A DNA stretch of 64,000 nucleotides from CALINF01 sp039980455 (GTDB taxonomy: Bacteria; Pseudomonadota; Gammaproteobacteria; Pseudomonadales; Halieaceae): the NCBI GenBank assembly GCA_039980455.1, contig JBDXCG010000003.1, forward strand, positions 124,001 to 188,000, read 5' to 3'. The position numbers were made by a program, and so were the translations under genes. A model generated the notes under the pieces. That model had not been told where the DNA came from. It ran no database searches and saw nothing but the letters and a program-made list of their open reading frames with translations. How positions within the stretch are numbered: the stretch's first letter is position 1; each line of letters begins with the position of its first letter. Shown piece by piece: positions 42,346 through 51,715 of this stretch.

Positions 42346-43551
42346 TTAGATGGATATGTCCCACTGTAGCCGGAATCGAGTATCGTCTTCGTGTCCATCG
42401 TCGTCATCCGTCGACAGATAACTCGCATCAAACGTCAACTTATTGCGATGTCCATTGATAAACCAGTTAACGGCGACTGTGTACTCATCGTTTTTCAGGT
42501 CTGTGCGTGAATCAGAGTCAACGTAAGCTCCGCGCAATGCGACTTCGATTCCCGACGGTACGAATTGCCAACGTTCAGAAGGAAACCAACCAACCTGAGC
42601 ATAGCCACCAAACATATTTCGTGTAGCACCGTTCACTCGGTCTTCAATAGACTTAAAATGTAGCTCCTGCTGAAAACTCAGCCCGCCTCGCTGCCAAGCC
42701 CACTCCTGCATGGCCTGATATAGCCTGTACTGATTGTTACTTCCCTCTTCGTAGCCGGGCAGTTGGCCGCCGCCATCGCTTGAGAATCGTGTATAGGCGC
42801 TGTCGTTTGATACAGCACCAAACGCAAGAGAGCCATGCGGTTCTTCATAGCGTTTTAGTGCACTCTGAGAGAAAGGCAGTAGATTACCTGTGTAGTTCCA
42901 CTGCCATCGCCCCATTACCATGGGTCTGCCGCCATCATCACTGGTGCTGCGACCATTGCCAGCCAAAATTCCGGCCCAATAGCTAGAGTCAGCACGCGCT
43001 CCTTGCCAGAGCCGACCAGACGCCATCGCCCCCCACTGTCTGTCTATAGTGAACCAGTAGGTAGAAATCGAGCGTTCAACAAACTGCTGTTTACCTGAGG
43101 AATCAATGCGCTCGCGATTGTAGTCAGATTTCCACTGACCAAGGCGTATGTTCAAGCCCGGGTTTGATATCCATGTTGCGCGCAGATCCAGAAGGCGAGA
43201 GCCGGTTAAATCGTACTCATGGTAGAACGTCGCATCACTTCGCAGCCTGGCGCCGATCTTGTAGCGAGATCGATTGACTCCACTTTCAGAGTCTTCAGGG
43301 TCATCAAAGTCATCTGGCAGGCGAAAGTCATTTTCGTCCGAGTCGTAGCGCAACTGGGCTCGCAACCCCAACCAGAGATAACTACCGGTTTCCGTGTCGG
43401 ACCATTCGAGTCCCCGGTTGCCGTAGTCCCAGCCTGACTCTGCGCTCGCGAACATCGGCAAGACGATCGTGGATATCAGCAGACTCTTAAAGTAGGGAAA
43501 CCTCGATCTGGGTCGACCCTTTGGATCTGCGGTTTGTAGCGTTTTCTTCAT
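42346..43551 (-). CDS. Outer-membrane porin, OprO/OprP (phosphate-selective) family
   Basis: A 401-residue beta-barrel protein. A long basic n-region precedes the signal hydrophobic stretch LLISTIVLPMFASAES. The mature part has alternating aromatic/polar strands such as LGLRAQLRYDSD, YKIGARLRSDATFYHEYDL, LNIRLGQWKSDYNRER and WQWNYTGNLL, with a final strand FRLQWDISI. The RIGQ(W/F)K-type motif and overall layout match porin O/P family proteins. Substrate specificity cannot be deduced; a cluster of basic residues would be expected in a phosphate-selective pore and was not checked structurally. Confidence 0.8.
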   Translation of the reverse strand: MKKTLQTADPKGRPRSRFPYFKSLLISTIVLPMFASAESGWDYGNRGLEWSDTETGSYLWLGLRAQLRYDSDENDFRLPDDFDDPEDSESGVNRSRYKIGARLRSDATFYHEYDLTGSRLLDLRATWISNPGLNIRLGQWKSDYNRERIDSSGKQQFVERSISTYWFTIDRQWGAMASGRLWQGARADSSYWAGILAGNGRSTSDDGGRPMVMGRWQWNYTGNLLPFSQSALKRYEEPHGSLAFGAVSNDSAYTRFSSDGGGQLPGYEEGSNNQYRLYQAMQEWAWQRGGLSFQQELHFKSIEDRVNGATRNMFGGYAQVGWFPSERWQFVPSGIEVALRGAYVDSDSRTDLKNDEYTVAVNWFINGHRNKLTFDASYLSTDDDDGHEDDTRFRLQWDISI

Positions 43552-43854
43552 TCAGTCTCGAGCCTTGGGTACGCAACCAAACTCAATAAGAGGGCTTCAC
43601 AAGGCAATGTGGACCCACAACAGTTCTTTGAGCGAGTATTGCGTACAAGTTTAGAGGAATTACTTGCGACGGTCAGTAAACTCTCTCGTCATCGCATACT
43701 TTGCTGATTTACATTGCCATCATGGTGTTAACGCTTTGGCTGTGACGGCGGTTTGGGTAGCGTTGACGCAAGCGTGTCGCACTGAGCGACGCTGAGGTCT
43801 ACACTGCTGGCAGTGCAGGGCTTTGGCCCAGATCATTTTTCAAGGAGATTCACC
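43552..43854. other. Divergent regulatory region, porin / alcohol dehydrogenase
   Basis: No gene is seen. Short inverted repeats occur near the right end: GTCGC/GCGAC (about 43776-43792) and CACTGC/GCAGTG (about 43802-43815). AAGGAG at 43842-43847 is the ribosome site of the dehydrogenase. Promoters for both divergent genes should lie here, but no convincing -10/-35 pair was found. Confidence 0.4.
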
Positions 43855-44895
43855 ATGAAAGTAGCCGCATATGCCACCCAAGGTTCAGAAGAAAACCTGC
43901 AACCCTTTGAAATTACGCGTAGGGAACTTCAGCCCAACGACGTGTTGATCGAGATTACCCACTGCGGTGTTTGCCACAGTGATATTCATACCGCGCGCAA
44001 TGACTGGGGGCGCGCTCAATATCCATTCGTGCCGGGGCATGAAATCATAGGCAGGGTAAGTGAAGTGGGTGCACAGGTAAGCAAGCACTCCGTAGGCGAT
44101 CAGGTGGGCGTAGGTTGTATGGTGGATGCCTGCTTGCAATGTAGTGCCTGTCGCGATGGCGATGAGCAGTTCTGTGAAACCGGTATGGTGGGCACCTATG
44201 GCGGCGTAGAACCGGTTATTGGCGGGCCTACGTTTGGCGGCTACTCTCGCAATATTGTGGTGCGCGATGAGTTTGTGCTTAAGGTGTCTGAGCAGCTTGA
44301 TCCTGCGAGCGCGGCGCCACTTCTGTGTGCAGGCATTACCAGCTGGTCGCCGCTTAAGCACTGGAATATCGGTAGGGGTGACAGAGTCGGTGTGATTGGC
44401 CTGGGCGGGCTTGGTCATATGGGAATCAAGTTTGCTGTGGCATTGGGCGCTGATGTCACGATGATCACCACCTCCGCGCAGAAAGGGGAGGATGCCAAGC
44501 GTTTGGGCGTGAAGGATGTACTGCTATCGACCGACAGGAGTGCAACAAAAGCTCAGTTGGGTACTTTCGATTTTCTCCTCAATACTGTGCCCGTCAAACA
44601 CAATCTTAACCCTTATCTTGGTTTGCTCGCGCGTAATGGCACTATGGTATTAGTCGGTGCTATTGAGCCATTGGAAGAAATGCATGCAGGTCTACTGCTT
44701 GCTAACCGGCGGCGTATTGCCGGCTCTGGTATCGGTGGTATAGCAGAGACGCAGGAGATGCTGGATTTCTGCGCGCAGCACAATATTACCTGCGATATCG
44801 AAGAGATAGCGATGAAGGATATCAACGCGGCCTATGACCGCGTGGTTAGCGGAGATGTGAAGTACCGCTTTGTCATCGACATGGCGACGCTCTAA
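43855..44895 (+). CDS. Zinc-dependent alcohol dehydrogenase (YahK/cinnamyl-type)
   Basis: A 346-residue medium-chain dehydrogenase. The catalytic zinc site is CGVCHSDIHTARNDWG with a later GHE (VPGHEIIG). The structural zinc cluster is CLQCSACRDGDEQFC. The cofactor fold is VGVIGLGGLGHMGIKFA. The pattern fits the NADP(H)-dependent YahK/YjgB aldehyde-reductase group with broad substrate range. The ATG at 43855 has a strong AAGGAG site; an upstream in-frame start would add 14 atypical residues. An SDR and a dienoyl-CoA isomerase gene follow on the same strand. Confidence 0.92.
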   Translation: MKVAAYATQGSEENLQPFEITRRELQPNDVLIEITHCGVCHSDIHTARNDWGRAQYPFVPGHEIIGRVSEVGAQVSKHSVGDQVGVGCMVDACLQCSACRDGDEQFCETGMVGTYGGVEPVIGGPTFGGYSRNIVVRDEFVLKVSEQLDPASAAPLLCAGITSWSPLKHWNIGRGDRVGVIGLGGLGHMGIKFAVALGADVTMITTSAQKGEDAKRLGVKDVLLSTDRSATKAQLGTFDFLLNTVPVKHNLNPYLGLLARNGTMVLVGAIEPLEEMHAGLLLANRRRIAGSGIGGIAETQEMLDFCAQHNITCDIEEIAMKDINAAYDRVVSGDVKYRFVIDMATL

Positions 44896-44986
44896 TGGCT
44901 TGGCGCAAGTGATTGGTATTTTTCAATCAACGACCTGTAACACATAGCGAGACGACTCTCTGTAGTAATTTGAGGATTCATAAACG

Positions 44987-45763
44987 ATGGAACTGAAAGA
45001 CAAAATTGCGGTAGTCACCGGTGGTGGCAGCGGTATAGGCAAAGCATTGGCAACACGCTTCATGGCGGAGGGTGCTCGTGCGGTTATTGTGGTCGATATG
45101 CACGCCGAGAATGCTGCTGCGGTAGCCAATGAGATAGGTGGTGTCGCGATGGCGGCCAACGTGGCCGTTGAAGCCGATATACAGCGGGTGATCGAAGATA
45201 CAGAAGCCAACTATGGGCCGATCGATCTCTTTTGTTCAAATGCCGGCGTGGGCCTGGGTCCAAGCCCTGAATCACCCGATAGCGAGTGGCAAACAAGTTG
45301 GGATGTAAACTTGATGTCGCATGTGTATGCCGCGCGTCATCTCGTGCCACGAATGGTTGAGCGCGGCAGTGGCTATTTGCTCAATACGGCTTCCGCAGCG
45401 GGCTTGCTGAGCCAGATTGGCGGTGCTGCCTATGCGGTTACCAAACACGCTGCTGTCGGTTTTGCAGAGTGGCTGGCAATACATCATGCGCACGAAGGCA
45501 TTAATGTGTCAGTGCTCTGCCCACAGGCAGTACGAACGCCTATGACGGCATCAGCAAATGATAGTGTGGCAGCGGCTAGCGTGGATGGCATGATGGAGCC
45601 CGATGAGCTGGCGGGCATTGTCGTTGAGGCGTTGGCAGAAGAGCGATTTTTGATACTCACTCATCCAGAAGTGGTGCAGTACATGCAGCGCAAGACAGCG
45701 GATTATGGCCGTTGGATAGGTGGTATGAACCGATTAATGAAGAAGCTGACAGGCGTCGGCTAA
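44987..45763 (+). CDS. Short-chain dehydrogenase/reductase
   Basis: A 258-residue classical SDR. The cofactor motif is TGGGSGIGKAL, VVDMHAENA suggests NAD(H) preference (Asp at the end of strand 2), NAGVG is the structural motif, and the catalytic Ser is in NTASAAG with YAVTKHA as the YxxxK. The substrate is unknown. It lies 21 bp before the dienoyl-CoA isomerase gene and probably shares its transcript, suggesting action on an acyl or steroid-like alcohol. Confidence 0.9.
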   Translation: MELKDKIAVVTGGGSGIGKALATRFMAEGARAVIVVDMHAENAAAVANEIGGVAMAANVAVEADIQRVIEDTEANYGPIDLFCSNAGVGLGPSPESPDSEWQTSWDVNLMSHVYAARHLVPRMVERGSGYLLNTASAAGLLSQIGGAAYAVTKHAAVGFAEWLAIHHAHEGINVSVLCPQAVRTPMTASANDSVAAASVDGMMEPDELAGIVVEALAEERFLILTHPEVVQYMQRKTADYGRWIGGMNRLMKKLTGVG

Positions 45764-45784
45764 AAGTAACTGTAGGAGAGATTT

Positions 45785-46615
45785 GTGAGCTTTACGTCAA
45801 ATGTACTAAGTCTGGAAGTTAATGGTCAGATCGCCACACTATGGTTGGATCGTCCGGAAAAACGCAATGCAATGTCCCATGAGATGGTCAGTGATATTCC
45901 GCTGGCGATGGCTGCGATCGCTGCAGACCCTGAGGTTCGCGCGGTTGTTATTGCAGGTCGTGGAAAAAGTTTTTCCGTGGGTATCGATTTGAGCTCTCTG
46001 ATGGGAACTGGGAATAGTGATTCGAGCAAACAGCAATCGGCAGCCAGTGCTAGCCTTAAACAGATAGCTGCGACGCGAGCCTTCCAGGATTCGATCAGTT
46101 CGGTAGCAAAATGTCCCGTGCCTGTCATCGCAGCTATTCACTCCCACTGTATTGGCGCCGGGATGGATCTAGTCACGGCCTGTGATATTCGGCTTGCCAC
46201 ACAGGACTCTATATTTAGCGTTCGGGAAACCAAGATTGGGATCGTTGCGGATGTAGGCACACTGCAGCGCCTGCCGGGGATTGTTACTGCAGGGCAGGTC
46301 GCGGAATTGGCTTATACGGGCAAGGATATCGGTGCGCAACGAGCCGAGAAAATCGGCTTGGTGAATGATGTTTATGACGATGCAGACGCGGTGTACGCTG
46401 CTGCCTTGGAGTTGGCTGGTGAGATCGCTGCCAATGCCCCATTAGCGGTGCGTGGAACCAAGTTTATCTTGCAACAGAGCGAAGATATGACCACAGATCA
46501 GAGCCTGCTGCTTAATGGCCTATGGACGATGGTAACAACGCTCAACTCCAATGATCTCAAAGAGGCGATGCACGCTTTTGTAGAGAAGCGTCCTTCCAGC
46601 TTCACTGGTACCTAA
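45785..46615 (+). CDS. Delta(3,5)-delta(2,4)-dienoyl-CoA isomerase (crotonase family, ECH1-like)
   Basis: A 276-residue crotonase-fold enzyme with a GTG start (GGAGAG upstream). The oxyanion-hole loops are GKSFSVGIDLSSL and HSHCIGAGMDL. The three acidic residues that define mammalian ECH1 are in register: Asp128 in GMDLVTACDIR, Glu148 in VRETKIGI, and Asp156 in VADVGTLQRLP. The enzyme shifts the double bonds of 3,5-dienoyl-CoA to 2,4-dienoyl-CoA during beta-oxidation of odd-position unsaturated fatty acids. It follows the SDR gene closely. Confidence 0.88.
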   Translation: MSFTSNVLSLEVNGQIATLWLDRPEKRNAMSHEMVSDIPLAMAAIAADPEVRAVVIAGRGKSFSVGIDLSSLMGTGNSDSSKQQSAASASLKQIAATRAFQDSISSVAKCPVPVIAAIHSHCIGAGMDLVTACDIRLATQDSIFSVRETKIGIVADVGTLQRLPGIVTAGQVAELAYTGKDIGAQRAEKIGLVNDVYDDADAVYAAALELAGEIAANAPLAVRGTKFILQQSEDMTTDQSLLLNGLWTMVTTLNSNDLKEAMHAFVEKRPSSFTGT

Positions 46616-46932
46616 CCACTGCCGAGGGACTTCCGAGGGTTCGGGCTTGCAACTCGAACTCTCGCATGTGCTATCTGCTCAAGCACCATGATTCCCACGG
46701 TCTTCGCGTTGTCACGATTCTGCCGGACCAGATGAGGTGCATATGTCCCAGCTCGGGAAGCCGACGATGCGCGATCTTACACCTGAAAACTGAAGCAGGG
46801 CGGGCCTTACACCTGGACGTTCTTCTAGAGCTCGTGGCATGGCTTTAGTGCTTCAATGCAGTGTGATTGTTATCGCCGTGGCCTTGGTTTACTGTGGCGG
46901 CTGACTATCGAATCCCTCCGGAGGACCTATTC
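46616..46932. other. 317-bp intergenic region
   Basis: A 60-codon frame at 46666-46848 has no family resemblance and no good ribosome site, so no gene is called. CTTACACCTG(A/G)A occurs twice, about 38 bp apart (46774 and 46810 areas). No terminator with a T-tract was found after the isomerase gene. Confidence 0.4.
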
Positions 46933-48717
46933 ATGTTCGAGTTGCGCTTTCATGCGGTCTGGATCGTAATACTTACACTTTCACTCTCTGGTTGTGCTGG
47001 CAGTGGTGGTGGAACCGCGCCTGCAGCCGGGTCTGGCGATGAGACATTACGCGCATTGTATGAGCGTGAGTACGCTTGGCGGCAGGTACAGGGTGGAAAG
47101 ATTCAGGATGAAAGCGGGAAGTGGATTGCGGGGGATAAGCTGCCGGCGGTGGATGCAGGCACGCAGACCCAGAAGCTGGCTTACTGGGATGCCACGTTGG
47201 CTGAGCTAGATGCAATCCCCGCGGCTTCTCTGAGTGATGAGGAACAAGTTAACGCCGAGGTGTTCAGACAGATAGTACAGTCGCTGGCGGAGGATACGCG
47301 TTTTAAAACCTACGAAGCGCCACTGAACTCCGACACCTTTTTCTGGACGATTCGCTACCCACGATTAGGCGGATTCAAGGATGCCGATGCTTATCAGCGC
47401 TATCTGTCCCGCCTGCAAGACGTGCCGCGTTATTTCTCTGAAAACATGGACAATATGCGCGCTGGTTTGGCGCGCGGTTACAGCGTCCCTGCGATAACGA
47501 TGGTCGGACGCGAAGATGCAATAGAGGCTTATCTGAGTACAGGGCGGAACAACCCCTACTGGACACCCCTTGGCCAGATGCCCGCGTCTATCACGGCTGA
47601 AGACAGGCAGGCATTGGAACAGTCTGCTGAGCAGGTGATCAATGACGTGGTCGTGCCAGCCTATAGAGAGTTGTTGACCTTTATGCGCACTGAGTATCTG
47701 CCTAATGCGCGCAAAACCATCGCAGCAAGTGATTTGCCGGACGGAGCTGCCTTCTATGAATCGCAGATTCGCAACTACACCACGCTAGATCTCACGCCGG
47801 AGGCTATTCACCAGCAGGGTTTAAACGAGGTTGCTCGTATTCGCAAGCAGATGGAACGTACCAAGCAGCGCGCAGGCTTTACGGGTGACATGGCTGCATT
47901 TATCGAGTTTTTACGCACCGACCCACAGTTTTATGCCAAAACACCTGATGAACTAATGGGGTACTCGGCCTACGTAGCCAAGCGCATGGACGGCAAGCTG
48001 AGTGAGATACTGGGCTTTCTTCCAAGACGACGCTTTACCATCATGCCTGTTCCGGATGCGATTGCACCGTACTACACAGCAGGGCGGGGTGGGCTCGACT
48101 CATGTTTGATGAATACCTACGATTTGCCATCGCGACCACTGTATACGCTGGCCGCGCTCACGCTGCACGAATGCGCTCCTGGTCATGCACTGCAAGCTGC
48201 CATCGCGCTTGAAGCCCCCGGGGATATTCCACTGTTTCGAGAAGATAACTACTTTTCCGGCTACGGGGAGGGTTGGGGCTTGTACACGGAGTGGTTAGGC
48301 GCGCAGTTGGGCATCTATCGCACCCCTTATGAAGATTTCGGCAGGCTCACCTATGAAATGTGGCGGGCTGCGCGCTTGGTTATCGATACCGGTGTTCACC
48401 ATTATGGCTGGAGCCGTGAGCAAGCGCAGGACTATCTTGCCTCGAATACGGCGTTGTCTGTGCACGAGGTGACTACCGAAGTCGATCGCTATATTTCCTG
48501 GCCGGGTCAGGCGCTCGCCTACAAGCTGGGTGAAATGTTGATCCGTCGCAAGCGGGCTGAAGCAGAAGAGGCGCTAGGTACGGAGTTTGATCAGCGCTAT
48601 TTCCATGACACGATACTGGGATTGCGGTCGGTGCCGCTGCCCGTGCTCGACTCTCAATTGGACGCATGGATTGAAGGGGGCGGCAAGAATCCCTACGCCA
48701 ATATGACGTTGAACTGA
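46933..48717 (+). CDS. DUF885 family lipoprotein (putative metallopeptidase)
   Basis: A 594-residue exported lipoprotein. ATG 46933 follows GGAGG by 9 bp and gives MFELRFHAVWIVILTLSLSGCAGSGGG, a signal peptide with lipobox LSGC. The body is a mostly helical DUF885 protein containing TLHECAPGHALQ, the family's HExxPGH zinc-like motif, then GEGWGLYTEWLG and SREQAQDYLASNTALS. Members are thought to be metallocarboxypeptidase-like peptidases related to M32. It appears to be monocistronic and lies upstream of the first CYP153 gene on the same strand. Confidence 0.88.
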   Translation: MFELRFHAVWIVILTLSLSGCAGSGGGTAPAAGSGDETLRALYEREYAWRQVQGGKIQDESGKWIAGDKLPAVDAGTQTQKLAYWDATLAELDAIPAASLSDEEQVNAEVFRQIVQSLAEDTRFKTYEAPLNSDTFFWTIRYPRLGGFKDADAYQRYLSRLQDVPRYFSENMDNMRAGLARGYSVPAITMVGREDAIEAYLSTGRNNPYWTPLGQMPASITAEDRQALEQSAEQVINDVVVPAYRELLTFMRTEYLPNARKTIAASDLPDGAAFYESQIRNYTTLDLTPEAIHQQGLNEVARIRKQMERTKQRAGFTGDMAAFIEFLRTDPQFYAKTPDELMGYSAYVAKRMDGKLSEILGFLPRRRFTIMPVPDAIAPYYTAGRGGLDSCLMNTYDLPSRPLYTLAALTLHECAPGHALQAAIALEAPGDIPLFREDNYFSGYGEGWGLYTEWLGAQLGIYRTPYEDFGRLTYEMWRAARLVIDTGVHHYGWSREQAQDYLASNTALSVHEVTTEVDRYISWPGQALAYKLGEMLIRRKRAEAEEALGTEFDQRYFHDTILGLRSVPLPVLDSQLDAWIEGGGKNPYANMTLN

Positions 48718-48813
48718 GCCGGCGCACGTTGTGTCGGCAGGGCGTCATTATGGTCTAGTATGTGTAAGCAAGAGTTAACGAACCGCACGCTTGTGCGAAG
48801 GTGACGCGCCATT

Positions 48814-50046
48814 ATGAATGCCATCATTCCAGACCCTTATACGATACCGCTGGATCAACTGGACCCCAGTGATGCAACGTTGTTTGAAAGTGGCAATCAT
48901 CTGGCCTATTTTGAACGCCTTCGCAAAGAAGACCCGGTTCACTTTGTCGACAGCAAGGAGTTTGGTCCTTTCTGGTCGGTAACCAAGTTTAACGACATTG
49001 TGTATGTCGACTCACACCACGACCTGTTTTCATCCGAGCCCGCTATTTTCATCGGCGACCCAGATGAAAATTTTCGAACGCGCAGCTTTATTGCAACCGA
49101 TCCCCCATTGCATGATCAGCAGCGGGCGGCTGTCTCGCCAGCCGTAGCGCCGGCCCAACTGCAAGAATGGGAAGCCCTGATCCGTTCGCGCATCTGCGAT
49201 GTGCTCGATGAGTTGCCAGTAGCCGAAGAGTTTAATTGGGTTGAGAAGGTCTCGATTGAACTGACCACAATGATGCTGGCGACGCTCTTTGATTTTCCGT
49301 TCGAGGAAAGGCACAAACTGCCGTACTGGTCTGACGTTGCCACCCAATCGCCAGCCGCTGGTGTTAAGGGTATCGATACCGGCAAGCGCATTGAGATCCT
49401 CAAAGAATGCCTGGAGTATTTTCAACGGCTTCGACAAGAGCGTGAAAATCAGCCACCCAAGATGGACTTTATTTCCTTGCTGGTGAACAACCCCAGTACG
49501 GCAAAAATGGACCCTATGGAGTTTATGGGTAACCTACTGCTGCTTATCGTGGGTGGCAACGACACCACGCGTAACTCGATGAGTGCGAGCGTGGTAGCAC
49601 TCAACACGCACCCAGAGCAGTATCAGAAGTTGTTGAGTGATCAATCGCTTATTCCCAATATGGTGTCTGAAGTTATCCGTTGGCAAACGCCCTTAGCGCA
49701 CATGCGCCGCGTGGCTACGCAGGATACGCAGCTGGGTGGAAAACAGATACGCAAGGGTGAGAAGGTTGTGATGTGGTATGTCTCGGGTAACCGTGATGAC
49801 GAGATAATCGACAACCCCAACGATTTCGTTATTGACCGCAAAAGGGCGCGACATCATGTGTCCTTCGGCTTCGGTGTCCATCGCTGTATGGGCAATCGAC
49901 TTGCTGAGATGCAGCTACGCATTTTGTGGGAAGAGCTACTGGCTCGCTTTGCCAAAGTCGAGCTCGTAGGCGAGCCCAAGCGTGTGCAGTCGAATTTTGT
50001 GATGGGCTACACCGACCTGCCTGTCGTGCTGCACCCTAAGTCTTAG
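48814..50046 (+). CDS. Cytochrome P450, CYP153 family (alkane/fatty-acid omega-hydroxylase type), copy 1
   Basis: A 410-residue soluble bacterial P450. The I-helix is LLLIVGGNDTTRNSM, the ExxR motif is SEVIRWQTPLAHMRR, and the haem ligand is Cys358 in FGFGVHRCMGNRLAEMQ. The runs KVSIELTTMMLATLFDFPFEER and VVMWYVSGNRDDE are hallmarks of CYP153, whose members hydroxylate terminal carbons of n-alkanes, alcohols and fatty acids. No ferredoxin or ferredoxin reductase gene is adjacent or elsewhere in the window, so the redox partners are encoded elsewhere. ArsC follows after 30 bp. A close paralogue lies at 54083-55312 on the other strand. Confidence 0.93.
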   Translation: MNAIIPDPYTIPLDQLDPSDATLFESGNHLAYFERLRKEDPVHFVDSKEFGPFWSVTKFNDIVYVDSHHDLFSSEPAIFIGDPDENFRTRSFIATDPPLHDQQRAAVSPAVAPAQLQEWEALIRSRICDVLDELPVAEEFNWVEKVSIELTTMMLATLFDFPFEERHKLPYWSDVATQSPAAGVKGIDTGKRIEILKECLEYFQRLRQERENQPPKMDFISLLVNNPSTAKMDPMEFMGNLLLLIVGGNDTTRNSMSASVVALNTHPEQYQKLLSDQSLIPNMVSEVIRWQTPLAHMRRVATQDTQLGGKQIRKGEKVVMWYVSGNRDDEIIDNPNDFVIDRKRARHHVSFGFGVHRCMGNRLAEMQLRILWEELLARFAKVELVGEPKRVQSNFVMGYTDLPVVLHPKS

Positions 50047-50076
50047 TAGCGTATTGACAGAAAAAATGGTGAACCG

Positions 50077-50487
50077 ATGAAGCAGGTGTTGGTGCTTTGC
50101 ACGGGTAACTCGTGTCGATCTATCATGGCTGAAAGCTTAATCAATGCTTTGGGCAATGGGCATTATCAAGCTTACAGTGCCGGTAGTGAACCAGCTGGCT
50201 ACGTACATCCAGAGGCTCTGGCTACGCTGAGTCGCCACGGTGTTCAGGTGCATGACCCAGTGAGCCAATCTTGGGATGATTATGCCGAGCAGTCTTTTGA
50301 TCTGGTCATCACTGTGTGTGATAACGCTGCTGTAGAAACTTGCCCTGCGTTTCCAGGAGGATTCGAGCGGCTGCATTGGAGTACACCCGACCCGGCCAGT
50401 GTGACAGGCGATGAAGCAACAGTACGCGCTGCATTTGAGAGTGCGTTCGCACAATTGCGCGAGCGCGTGACGAGGGAGCTGTTGTAA
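50077..50487 (+). CDS. arsC: Arsenate reductase (thioredoxin-coupled, LMW-phosphatase fold)
   Basis: A 136-residue ArsC. The P-loop CTGNSCRS begins with the nucleophile Cys8, and the relay Cys81 (TVCDNA) and Cys89 (ETCPAFPG) match the Cys10/Cys82/Cys89 triad of the thioredoxin-linked class. WSTPDPASVTGDEATVRAAF is the typical C-terminal substrate loop. It reduces arsenate to arsenite. No arsR, arsB or acr3 gene is nearby, so it is an orphan. It follows the P450 gene by 30 bp and may share its transcript by chance. Confidence 0.93.
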   Translation: MKQVLVLCTGNSCRSIMAESLINALGNGHYQAYSAGSEPAGYVHPEALATLSRHGVQVHDPVSQSWDDYAEQSFDLVITVCDNAAVETCPAFPGGFERLHWSTPDPASVTGDEATVRAAFESAFAQLRERVTRELL

Positions 50488-50556
50488 CAGCCAAATCAAC
50501 GTTAGCCACATACCAGTGCAACGTTTTTACTTCTATTCGGAAATTATCGATTGCCC

Positions 50557-51570
50557 ATGAAAATTCAAACCATGCAGTGTGGCGCAATATCCCCCGATAT
50601 TGCCTCGGTAACGTTAGTCGAACAGATGCTGTCTGCGCCAGCTGACGACGAGGTGCAGATCAGGGTTTATGCTTGCGCAGTGAACTTTCCAGACTTACTG
50701 ATGATCCAGGGTAAGTACCAGTATAAACCCGAGCTACCCTTCGCACCGGGCACAGAATTGGCCGGAGAGGTAATCGCTGTTGGGTCTGCGGTATCTGCCT
50801 ACAAAACGGGCGACCGAGTCATGGCGGGTGTGCGCTGCGGTGGTTTTGCTGATGCGATCAATGTGCCTCAGCAGGCGGTCAGTCATATCCCCGGTGATGT
50901 TACCTATGCGAAGGCGTCCAGTTATAAGGCCGCCTATATTACGGCCTACGTTGCATTGGCGATACGCGGTTCATTGCAGCCCGGGGAGACCCTGTTGGTA
51001 CATGGGGCAACAGGTGGCGTTGGCATGGCAGCGGTCGATCTGGGTAAGCACATGGGTGCGACGGTAATTGCTACAGGTGGCACGGATGAGAAACTCTCAG
51101 TCGTGAAGCAGCGCGGTGCAGATCACGTGATTAACTATACGCAGGAAGATGGCTCATTGGGTGGCTTTCGCGAAACTGTCAAAGAGCTCACCGAGGGGCA
51201 GGGCGCTGACGTTATTTTCGATCCCGTGGGCGGAACCGTTTTTGACGAATCCATGCGTTGTATCAACTGGGGTGGCCGTCTGCTCACCATTGGATTTACC
51301 AGTGGCGTGTGGCCGCTGGCCAAAGTGAACCATATCTTGATCAAGCAAATAGCCGTGATTGGCGTGAGAGCAGGCGAAATCGGCCGCAGAAATCCAAAGC
51401 TGGGTGCGCAGATCGACAAAGACTTGTATCAGCTACTCGCCGACGGTGCGATAGACCCCTATGTTTGCGCGGCGTTTCCTCTGGATCATGCAGTGGCAGC
51501 AATGAAGATGCTGGAAGAGCGCCAGGTCGTTGGTAAAGTCGTGGTTACCATGAACGGCTATCAGCCATGA
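50557..51570 (+). CDS. NADPH:quinone oxidoreductase family protein (zinc-free MDR)
   Basis: A 337-residue MDR reductase. Motifs are VNFPDLLMIQGKYQ, LPFAPGTELAGEVIAVG, LLVHGATGGVGMAAVDLGKHMGATVIATGG, DVIFDPVGG and GRLLTIGFTSGVWP. No zinc ligands are present. ATG 50557 is chosen over the TTG at 50551. The sequence is typical of the QOR/NADPH2:quinone reductase group often found with beta-oxidation genes. It stands alone between arsC and the convergent SDR operon. Confidence 0.9.
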   Translation: MKIQTMQCGAISPDIASVTLVEQMLSAPADDEVQIRVYACAVNFPDLLMIQGKYQYKPELPFAPGTELAGEVIAVGSAVSAYKTGDRVMAGVRCGGFADAINVPQQAVSHIPGDVTYAKASSYKAAYITAYVALAIRGSLQPGETLLVHGATGGVGMAAVDLGKHMGATVIATGGTDEKLSVVKQRGADHVINYTQEDGSLGGFRETVKELTEGQGADVIFDPVGGTVFDESMRCINWGGRLLTIGFTSGVWPLAKVNHILIKQIAVIGVRAGEIGRRNPKLGAQIDKDLYQLLADGAIDPYVCAAFPLDHAVAAMKMLEERQVVGKVVVTMNGYQP

Positions 51571-51715
51571 TGGATTCAGCATTTTTTGCAGTTTATCTCG
51601 CTCAACGTTGATTGAACGTCTATCGCAGCGGATGCGGATGACGTCTCACGACGTGATGAGCCATAGGTGAGAGCGCGAGGGTCGGGTAGCAACTACCCGA
51701 CCCACACAGCCTGTT

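Noticed and set aside
46666..46848. 60-codon frame before the DUF885 gene
   Set aside because: No ribosome site, no recognisable motif and irregular composition; treated as intergenic.
48814..50487. arsC as part of an arsenic-resistance island
   Set aside because: No arsR, arsB, acr3 or arsH gene is nearby; the gene is an orphan behind a P450.
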